A stretch of 5,868 nt of DNA from Bacillota bacterium (GTDB lineage: Bacteria > Bacillota > Bacilli > Tumebacillales > Effusibacillaceae), in NCBI GenBank assembly GCA_020059765.1, contig JAGVBM010000208.1, positions 1 through 5,868 on the forward strand, in the 5' to 3' direction. Made by a program: the position numbers and the translations under genes. The notes beneath the pieces were generated by a model that was given only the letters and a program-made list of their open reading frames with translations, ran no database searches and was not told the origin of the DNA. Of the stretch, positions 1-4,549 are shown piece by piece. The stretch's first letter is position 1. Every line of letters begins with the position of its first letter.

Positions 1-408
1 CTGTTCAATGCCGAGATACAGGGATTCTTTCGTCACTTTCAACAGGCGTTCCGCCTCTTCCGAGATGTCGCCCACCGCATAGGACCAAGCGGAATCTGCG
101 AGCCACCCGTTCAGGTTGACCACCATATCGATGGTGACAATATCGCCGTTTTTCAATGCTTCTTTCTTAGGAAACCCGTGGCAGATCACATCATTCACCG
201 ACGCGCAGGTCGCATAGGGATACCCGTGATACCCTTTCTGTTCCGGCGTGGCTCCGTGCTCGCGCAGGTATTCTTCGACAAACCGGTCGATTTCCCACGT
301 GGTAATTCCCGGTTGGATCCGCTTCGCAATCTCATTGTGACATGCCGCCAACAGGCGGCCCGCTTTGCCCATCAAGGCGATTTCGTCTTTTGTCTTCTGT
401 ATGATCAT
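1..408 (-). CDS. map: Type I methionine aminopeptidase, N-terminal part (cut by window edge)
   Basis: This is a metal-dependent cytosolic enzyme that removes the initiator methionine from new proteins. The first 136 residues are present, of about 250 in the family, and the frame runs off the left edge still open. It begins MIIQKTKDEIALMGKAGRLL, close to the Bacillus MapA type. A substrate-pocket segment reads ATCASVNDVICHGFP at residues 66-80. Visible catalytic residues are His77 and the metal ligands Asp94 (in TIDMVV) and Asp105 (in ADSAW), which correspond to His79, Asp97 and Asp108 of the E. coli enzyme. The remaining ligands lie outside the window. The ATG at 408-406 is chosen because a TGAGGTG ribosome binding site (417-423) lies 8 bases upstream. 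A terminator ends the DUF1657 gene upstream and a separate promoter precedes map, so it is probably transcribed independently of that gene. The family call is secure. Confidence 0.95.
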   Translation of the reverse strand, partial: MIIQKTKDEIALMGKAGRLLAACHNEIAKRIQPGITTWEIDRFVEEYLREHGATPEQKGYHGYPYATCASVNDVICHGFPKKEALKNGDIVTIDMVVNLNGWLADSAWSYAVGDISEEAERLLKVTKESLYLGIEQ

Positions 409-441
409 AACAGTCGCACCTCAAATGAATTGTTACCGACT

Positions 442-472
442 ATTATAATACATTCCGGGATCATTCCCGCAA
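442..472 (-). promoter_or_regulatory. Probable sigma-A promoter of map
   Basis: On the minus strand a perfect TATAAT -10 box lies at 447-442. A TTGCGG -35-like hexamer lies at 472-467, with a 19-base spacer, which is longer than the ideal 17. It is about 20 bases upstream of the map ribosome binding site. The spacer also carries CATTCC twice, 11 bases apart on the plus strand (451-456 and 462-467), and the short inverted repeat CGGGA-TCAT-TCCCG at 456-469. The -10 box is convincing; the -35 box is weaker. Confidence 0.55.
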
Positions 473-508
473 AAAATCATGAAATCATTTAAGATTGCTA
501 ACGAAATG

Positions 509-531
509 GAAAAGAGAGCCCGCAGGCTCTC
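509..531 (-). terminator. Rho-independent terminator of the DUF1657 gene
   Basis: Read on the minus strand, a 7-bp perfect stem GAGAGCC / GGCTCTC with a TGCG loop (531-514) is followed by TTTTCC. It starts 5 bases after the DUF1657 stop codon, so it separates that gene from map. The T-run is short, so termination may be incomplete. Confidence 0.75.
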
Positions 532-536
532 CACCG

Positions 537-824
537 TTACTTCTTGTTCGTCATTTGCGGAGCTTTCGCCGCTTGGGCAGCCTGAGTGGCCTGTGCAGCT
601 TGCTGCATCGCTTGCTGACGAACTTGATATTGGGGTTCCTGTTGCTCCATCTGATTTACGCGAGATCGGAACGGATTGATGACTTGCTGTTCCATCGTGT
701 TGGCCAATTGTGCATACAACTGTTTCGCCTGCTGGTTATCGGTGTCAAGACCGAAGGTCTTGAAACTTGCCAGCGCAGATTCAAGCGAAGCCATGGTTTG
801 ATGCATTTTTGTTCCAACCGTCAT
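537..824 (-). CDS. DUF1657 domain small protein, probably spore-associated
   Basis: This is a 95-residue soluble protein without a signal peptide or membrane segment. Residues 1 to about 68 match the DUF1657 family as I know it. It begins MTVGTKMHQTMASLESALAS, is predicted to be largely alpha-helical, and ends in the conserved E-EPQY motif (QQEPQY at 61-66). Residues 67-95 form a low-complexity tail rich in Gln and Ala that ends in NKK. In the usual family, length is about 65-70 residues, so the tail is an extension. DUF1657 genes occur in endospore formers, often near spoVA genes or DUF421 genes linked to spore resistance, but no such neighbour is seen here. The ATG at 824-822 is preceded by a perfect AAGGAGG site (838-832) with a 7-base spacer. 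A sigma-G/F-like promoter upstream supports expression in the forespore. The biochemical function is unknown. Confidence 0.88.
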   Translation of the reverse strand: MTVGTKMHQTMASLESALASFKTFGLDTDNQQAKQLYAQLANTMEQQVINPFRSRVNQMEQQEPQYQVRQQAMQQAAQATQAAQAAKAPQMTNKK

Positions 825-864
825 AGGATCTCCTCCTTAAGATGGATGTCAAATACCCCTCACT

Positions 865-893
865 TAATATGCGCGAAAACTGAAATAATATGG
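865..893 (-). promoter_or_regulatory. Candidate sigma-G/sigma-F (forespore) promoter of the DUF1657 gene
   Basis: On the minus strand CATATTA (871-865) matches the forespore -10 pattern CATnnTA. CCATA (893-889), 17 bases upstream, matches four of five positions of the -35 pattern G-M-A-T-R. A start about 6-8 bases downstream of the -10 would give a leader of roughly 35 bases before the ATG, containing the strong ribosome binding site. The assignment rests on pattern matching and on the known sporulation link of the gene family. Confidence 0.5.
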
Positions 894-915
894 GACGAAA
901 AAAAGTATTTTTTGT

Positions 916-944
916 TTGCCGTCTTATACAAATCGTGTTAGGAT
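916..944 (+). promoter_or_regulatory. Candidate sigma-A promoter of the HD hydrolase-uppP operon
   Basis: TTGCCG (916-921) and TAGGAT (939-944) are separated by exactly 17 bases. Each matches four of six consensus positions. It lies about 30 bases upstream of the HD hydrolase start and its GGGAGG site. An alternative -10 (TATACA at 925-930) has no good -35 partner. Confidence 0.4.
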
Positions 945-975
945 GTCCGAGAAAGAGCAAATCGGGAGGATGCAT

Positions 976-1635
976 ATGGATAAAGAGCATATTCTCCGTT
1001 CCGCCGAATCCTTTGCCCGCGAGGAATTGGGGAAAGACAGCAGCGGACACGATTGGTGGCATATCTATCGGGTGACGAAAACGGCCGACGCGATTGCGCA
1101 AGCAGAAGGCGCCGATCTGTTTGTATGCGAACTGGCCGCTTGGCTGCATGATATCGCCGATGAAAAACTGAATGACAACCATCGGACGGGACTCGAAAAA
1201 GTCCGCCGCTGGCTGGTTGCACAGCAAGCGGATGAATCTGTGACGGAACACGTGATGGAAATCATATCCACGATGTCCTTTAAAGGCGGCCATCAGCCCC
1301 CAATGCGCACACTGGAAGGCAAAGTGGTGCAGGATGCCGATCGGCTGGACGCACTCGGCGCCATCGGGATTGCCCGCACATTCGCTTACAGCGGTGCGAA
1401 GCAGCAACTGATCCATGATCCCGAACTGCCGCCGCGTACAGAAATGACGGCTGACGAATACCGCAGCGGACGGTCTACGGCCATCAACCATTTTTACGAG
1501 AAACTGCTCAAACTCAAAGACTTGATGAATACGGATCATGGGAAAAAAATTGCGGCAGACCGTCAGGAGTTTATGGAGCAGTTTTTATCCCGTTTTTATT
1601 CCGAATGGGACTTTACAATATCTGCGGAGAGGTAG
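976..1635 (+). CDS. HD-domain metal-dependent phosphohydrolase, YpgQ/YedJ type
   Basis: This is a 219-residue cytosolic HD-superfamily protein. The metal-binding set is visible in order: His29 in HDWWHIYRV (25-33), His58-Asp59 in AAWLHDIADEKL (54-65), and Asp122 in VQDADRLDALGAIGIAR (118-134). The last block is characteristic of the YpgQ (B. subtilis) and YedJ (E. coli) family. YpgQ is reported to be a manganese-dependent enzyme that splits pyrophosphate from nucleoside triphosphates, so a nucleotide-pool cleaning role is plausible but not shown here. Length is normal for the family. The ATG at 976 is chosen because GGGAGG (964-969) lies 6 bases upstream. An in-frame ATG at 970 touches that site, and an upstream TTG at 916 has no ribosome binding site. 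The stop is 8 bases before uppP, so the two are almost certainly cotranscribed and perhaps translationally coupled. The exact substrate is uncertain. Confidence 0.9.
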   Translation: MDKEHILRSAESFAREELGKDSSGHDWWHIYRVTKTADAIAQAEGADLFVCELAAWLHDIADEKLNDNHRTGLEKVRRWLVAQQADESVTEHVMEIISTMSFKGGHQPPMRTLEGKVVQDADRLDALGAIGIARTFAYSGAKQQLIHDPELPPRTEMTADEYRSGRSTAINHFYEKLLKLKDLMNTDHGKKIAADRQEFMEQFLSRFYSEWDFTISAER

Positions 1636-1643
1636 GAATTGAC

Positions 1644-2444
1644 ATGCAGGAGTACATAATCGCGATCATTCAGGGAATTGTCGAAGGGCTGACTGAGTTT
1701 TTGCCTGTCTCTTCAACCGGTCATCTGATTCTGTCCGGCTATCTGCTTGATTTTACAGGTCCAAAAGCGGAAACTTTCGAGATCGTCATTCAGCTCGGGG
1801 CAATTCTGGCCGTGGCGATCCTCTATTGGCGACGGGTATGGGCCTTGTTTGATTGGAGACAGCAGCGCCGTTCTTTATATCCGCAACTGAACCTGCTGCA
1901 CGTTTTTATAGCCATAATGCCCGCTATGGTGTTGGGATATCTGCTGCACGGAGTGATCAAGACCTATCTGTTTTCTCCTTACACCGTGTTGATCGGTTTG
2001 GTGGTGGGAGGTCTTTTCATGATCCTGGCGGAACGATTCCAACCTCGCGTATCCGCGCAAACCATGGAGCAGATCAGTTACGGGCAAGCCCTTCAGATTG
2101 GTCTGTTTCAGTGTCTCTCCCTCTGGCCCGGCTTTTCCCGTTCCGGCGCCACCATTGCCGGCGGGCTGTTTGCCGGAACCAGCCACAAAGCGGCAGCCGA
2201 TTTTTCCTTCCTGATCGCAATTCCGATTATGTTTGCCGCCAGCGGATACGATTTGCTGAAGAGTTACAAGTATCTGTCCGTCAGTGACATTCCGTTTTTT
2301 GCCGTCGGATTTGTAGTTTCACTGATCGTGGCCCTGTTGGCGGTCATTACGTTCCTGAAACTGCTGCAAAAAGTGAAGCTGACTCCATTTGCCTACTATC
2401 GGTTCATCGTAGCTGCCCTTTTTTGGCTGATTATTTTGCGCTGA
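1644..2444 (+). CDS. uppP: Undecaprenyl-diphosphatase UppP (BacA)
   Basis: This is a 266-residue integral membrane enzyme that dephosphorylates undecaprenyl diphosphate to the monophosphate. It recycles the lipid carrier for peptidoglycan and other wall polymers, and extra copies give bacitracin resistance. The conserved block reads QGIVEGLTEFLPVSSTGHL (residues 10-28), with Glu14, Glu18, Ser24 and His27 matching catalytic E. coli Glu17, Glu21, Ser27 and His30. The second signature, WPGFSRSGAT (161-170), carries Arg166, equivalent to Arg174. Hydrophobic helices lie at roughly 45-62, 84-104, 111-130, 185-203, 214-240 and 250-265, besides the re-entrant motif regions. Length is typical. The ATG at 1644 is preceded by a GGAGAGGTAGGA stretch (1626-1637) within the end of the HD gene; a TTG at 1605 inside that gene is rejected. 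It is the second gene of the operon and converges on hemZ. Confidence 0.96.
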   Translation: MQEYIIAIIQGIVEGLTEFLPVSSTGHLILSGYLLDFTGPKAETFEIVIQLGAILAVAILYWRRVWALFDWRQQRRSLYPQLNLLHVFIAIMPAMVLGYLLHGVIKTYLFSPYTVLIGLVVGGLFMILAERFQPRVSAQTMEQISYGQALQIGLFQCLSLWPGFSRSGATIAGGLFAGTSHKAAADFSFLIAIPIMFAASGYDLLKSYKYLSVSDIPFFAVGFVVSLIVALLAVITFLKLLQKVKLTPFAYYRFIVAALFWLIILR

Positions 2445-2481
2445 TCCGTTTACACTAACTCTGTAATGGTATCCTGAACGA

Positions 2482-2522
2482 ATTCCGGCCGGGAATGAGC
2501 GGTGTTGCCCTTCACACACCGC
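2482..2522. other. Two hairpins in the convergent uppP-hemZ intergenic region
   Basis: The 79-base gap between the converging stops contains ATTCC-ggccg-GGAAT (2482-2496) and GCGGTGT / ACACCGC (2499-2505 with 2516-2522, 10-base loop). The second stem ends one base from the hemZ stop codon. Neither strand has a T-run after the stems, so these are not standard intrinsic terminators. They could slow polymerase or protect 3' ends for both converging transcripts, but this is weakly supported. Confidence 0.3.
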
Positions 2523-2523
2523 A

Positions 2524-4107
2524 TCAGTCCGGCCGCCGCTCTGCATACATCCGTTTCAGCAGGTCGATTTTCTTCGCGATCACCGCATCGATGCTCTCCA
2601 CATAGGCTTTCGGCTCGCGAGGGTTGCCGTGCCGACCGTAACTTTTGCCGCTGCGGCCGATAAACTTCGTGGAGGCTCCGCCGCCAAGCCCGATGATCGT
2701 TTGCCGTTCTTCCATGATACAGATGTTGTAGACACCCTCTTTGCCGCTCCTTGCATACCCGATGTTTTCCAGATTGCCGAGGATATCCTTCTGCCGGTAC
2801 ACGTAATAGGGAAGGTACCCCAGTCGGCGCGCCCACTGATCGGTTTCCCGCATCATCATCCGCACCAATTGTGAGTGCGGGATCGCAAACCGGTCTTTTT
2901 CCCTGTTGACGACAGCGGTGCGTTTGAATGACATCGTATGAACGGTTACCGAGTCCGGCATCAACGATTCAATCCGTTCTCTCGTATAGCGGACATCGTC
3001 CAGATCTTCTCCCGGAAGCCCAAGGATCATGTCCATATTGATATTTTCAAAACCGGCTTCCTTCACGAGATGAAACCGCCGATCCACAATGTCGGGGGTA
3101 TGGCCGCGGCCGATCGTTTTCAGCGTTTGCGCCTTAAAGGTTTGCGGATTGACGGAGATGCGGTTCACATGGTAGCGGCGCAGCACTTCCACCCGCTCCG
3201 GTGTAATCGTGTCCGGCCTGCCCGCTTCGACCGTGAACTCCCGCCAACTTCCGCTGGTTGCAGCAAACCTTGCCGCATCGCCGATGACCGCTTGTACAGG
3301 TTGGGAGGCCCGGGCCGCCCACGCTTCGCCGCCGGGAATTTCGCGGTACAACACATGCAGCAGTTGTTCCAATTCCGGCGCATTCAGGCTGGTCGGCGTA
3401 CCGCCTCCCAAATACACGCTGGTGACCGGAATCTGATATTCCCGCAAGAATTGTCCGACCGCGACAAACTCTTTTTCCAACGCCCTGAGAAAATCAGGCG
3501 TGTACGTATACTTGTCCTCCATGGAATAAGCGGGGAAGGTACAGTAGGCGCAATGGGTCGGGCAAAATGGGATGCCGATATACAGACTGACCTGATCGGC
3601 AAGCTGATACAGATCCGGCACCGTTTGCATCTGCACCTCGGCAATGTCAAGCAGCAGGTCAATCCGGTTGGGAGCAATCCGGTAATCGGCGGCCAGTTGC
3701 GCCCGAATCTCGCTGGGAGTCTTCCCTGCTTCCGCCATTCCGTGCACCAGTTTCAACGGCCGTACTCCCGTAAGTATCCCCCAGGGCTGACCCGCTCCTG
3801 TATAGTCCGCCAAACAGTCGTGCAAGGCGTGCAGCACGGTTTGTTTCGCTTTCTTGCGGCGGAGAGTCGGATCCCCGCTTGCCGGCACAGATTGTTGGTA
3901 TGCCGCCTGCGATTGCAGGATTCCCCTCTCATCCAGCCTTGCTTCCGCACGCAGCGTGTCGTTTGCTTCATTCAGCTCAATCTTCAGTTCCAGATCGGGG
4001 CTGCTTGTATGTGAAAATGTAACGATCTCCTCTTCAAAAAACAGATAGGTCATGCGCTCGACTTCCGCTTGAAAATCGAAACCCACTTGTTTGACGACAA
4101 TCAGCAT
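2524..4107 (-). CDS. hemZ: HemZ, oxygen-independent coproporphyrinogen III oxidase-like radical SAM protein
   Basis: This 527-residue cytosolic radical SAM protein closely resembles B. subtilis HemZ, a coproporphyrinogen III dehydrogenase-family protein linked to anaerobic heme synthesis. The N-terminal HemZ-specific part includes QPWGILTGVRPLKLVHGM (107-124). The radical SAM core begins at SLYIGIPFCPTHCAYCTFPA, where Cys182, Cys186 and Cys189 form the CxxxCxxC 4Fe-4S/SAM site. GGGTPTS (234-240), TVEAGRPDT (292-300), NRISVNPQT (315-323), NINMDMILGLPGE (355-367) and YYVYRQKDILGNLENIGY (434-451) follow. Residues about 258-288 look like an insertion of some 25 residues compared with B. subtilis HemZ as I recall it. 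The ATG at 4107-4105 has TGAGGTG (4119-4113) 5 bases upstream. It has its own promoter-like sequence and lies alone on the minus strand. HemW-type heme chaperones are related, but the N-terminal part argues for HemZ. Confidence 0.94.
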   Translation of the reverse strand: MLIVVKQVGFDFQAEVERMTYLFFEEEIVTFSHTSSPDLELKIELNEANDTLRAEARLDERGILQSQAAYQQSVPASGDPTLRRKKAKQTVLHALHDCLADYTGAGQPWGILTGVRPLKLVHGMAEAGKTPSEIRAQLAADYRIAPNRIDLLLDIAEVQMQTVPDLYQLADQVSLYIGIPFCPTHCAYCTFPAYSMEDKYTYTPDFLRALEKEFVAVGQFLREYQIPVTSVYLGGGTPTSLNAPELEQLLHVLYREIPGGEAWAARASQPVQAVIGDAARFAATSGSWREFTVEAGRPDTITPERVEVLRRYHVNRISVNPQTFKAQTLKTIGRGHTPDIVDRRFHLVKEAGFENINMDMILGLPGEDLDDVRYTRERIESLMPDSVTVHTMSFKRTAVVNREKDRFAIPHSQLVRMMMRETDQWARRLGYLPYYVYRQKDILGNLENIGYARSGKEGVYNICIMEERQTIIGLGGGASTKFIGRSGKSYGRHGNPREPKAYVESIDAVIAKKIDLLKRMYAERRPD

Positions 4108-4126
4108 TCCATCACCTCAAACAGAC

Positions 4127-4147
4127 AGGGACTGTGTATAGGGACTG
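4127..4147 (-). repeat. Direct repeat AGGGACTG, two copies 13 bases apart, in the hemZ leader
   Basis: AGGGACTG occurs at 4127-4134 and 4140-4147 (CAGTCCCT on the hemZ strand). It lies between the predicted -10 box and the ribosome binding site, so it would fall in or next to the start of the transcript. The first copy is part of a small ACAG-GGA-CTGT inverted repeat. It could be a regulator binding site or a chance duplication. Confidence 0.4.
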
Positions 4148-4159
4148 AAAATCATATTG

Positions 4160-4188
4160 AGTTTAACCTGCCCCCTCCTGCCCGTCAA
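4160..4188 (-). promoter_or_regulatory. hemZ: Candidate sigma-A promoter of hemZ
   Basis: On the minus strand TTGACG (4188-4183, five of six matches) is followed after exactly 17 bases by TAAACT (4165-4160, four of six). The predicted start lies about 45 bases before the hemZ ATG. No Fnr-like TGTGA-N6-TCACA site is seen nearby, although hemZ is regulated by oxygen in B. subtilis. Confidence 0.55.
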
Positions 4189-4199
4189 CCTCAAGGCAA

Positions 4200-4234
4200 C
4201 TTCCTGCTTCCTGCTTCCTGCTTCCTGCTTCCTG
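4200..4234. repeat. Perfect heptanucleotide tandem repeat, (CTTCCTG)5
   Basis: There are five exact copies of CTTCCTG (CAGGAAG on the hemZ strand) in 35 bases. Looser GCAGG-rich sequence follows toward hemZ, in the promoter spacer. The tract begins 11 bases upstream of the predicted hemZ -35 box and ends 24 bases from the stop of the small ORF, outside any convincing coding sequence. Such repeats can gain or lose units by slippage. Confidence 0.9.
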
Positions 4235-4258
4235 CCTCTTTACTTTGCAACCGAATCA

Positions 4259-4435
4259 TTATCCACGGAACAGGCGATGTTTCAAAGCCTCGATTTCCCG
4301 CCTTGTCAATCCCAACTCCGTTCCCAATTCCGTCTCGTCGAGGATCTCGTGCTTTTCCAAAACATCATGAAAATCGACGCCGAACAACTGCTCTCCCATC
4401 GCCTGGTTCAAATGGTCGCGCATACTTTTCCGCAT
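4259..4435 (-). CDS. 58-residue hypothetical protein with a helix-turn-helix-like C-terminal half
   Basis: I do not recognise this gene as a named family. The frame starts MRKSMRDHLNQAMGEQLFG and is charged, helical and without membrane segments. The second half contains LDETELGTELGLTRREIEALKHRL (residues about 32-55), whose spacing (ELGTELGLTRREIEALK) resembles the helix-turn-helix of sigma factor region 4 or small DNA-binding proteins. The ATG at 4435-4433 is preceded by a GGAAGGGGG purine stretch (4446-4454), about 10 bases upstream. An in-frame TTG two codons earlier is a weaker choice. The frame stays open to 4540, but that extension would cross the selD terminator and reads like non-coding sequence. 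It lies between selD and hemZ on the same strand and could be cotranscribed with hemZ, though hemZ has its own promoter. No clear promoter was seen for it. Confidence 0.6.
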   Translation of the reverse strand: MRKSMRDHLNQAMGEQLFGVDFHDVLEKHEILDETELGTELGLTRREIEALKHRLFRG

Positions 4436-4510
4436 GCACAATCCGCCCCCTTCCGTGCACTTAGTGTGCGCCAGAAGAGAAGGAAAAAAACGGGCATGAA
4501 ACAATCCATC

Positions 4511-4547
4511 ATAAAGAAAAACCCGGTGTTGCAAGAACACCAGGTTT
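4511..4547 (-). terminator. Strong Rho-independent terminator of the selA-selD unit
   Basis: Read on the minus strand, the hairpin AAACCTGGTGTT - CTTGC - AACACCGGGTTT (4547-4519) is a 12-bp stem with one G-U pair, followed by a T-rich stretch TTTTCTTTAT (to 4511). It begins 3 bases after the selD stop. On the plus strand the same position would be a C-A mismatch and no T-run follows, so it is directional. Confidence 0.92.
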
Positions 4548-4549
4548 CC

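Noticed and set aside
781..1539. 252-codon minus-strand open frame
   Set aside because: It is antisense to the HD hydrolase and has no ribosome binding site or family motif.
2482..2522. Bidirectional intrinsic terminator between uppP and hemZ
   Set aside because: The hairpins exist but neither strand has a T-run after them, so they are listed only as hairpins.
2938..4014. 358-codon open frame on the plus strand
   Set aside because: It lies wholly antisense to hemZ, whose radical SAM motifs are unmistakable. Its translation is rich in Arg, His and Gln and has no recognisable domain, as expected for a shadow frame in GC-rich DNA.
4200..4234. CRISPR array
   Set aside because: Units are only 7 bases, directly adjacent, with no spacers.
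4108..4258. Fnr or other oxygen-responsive site upstream of hemZ
   Set aside because: No TGTGA-N6-TCACA-like sequence was found in this interval.
4436..4540. N-terminal extension of the small ORF up to an ATG at 4540
   Set aside because: The extension would cross the selD terminator hairpin, and its translation is not protein-like; the ATG at 4435 is better placed.
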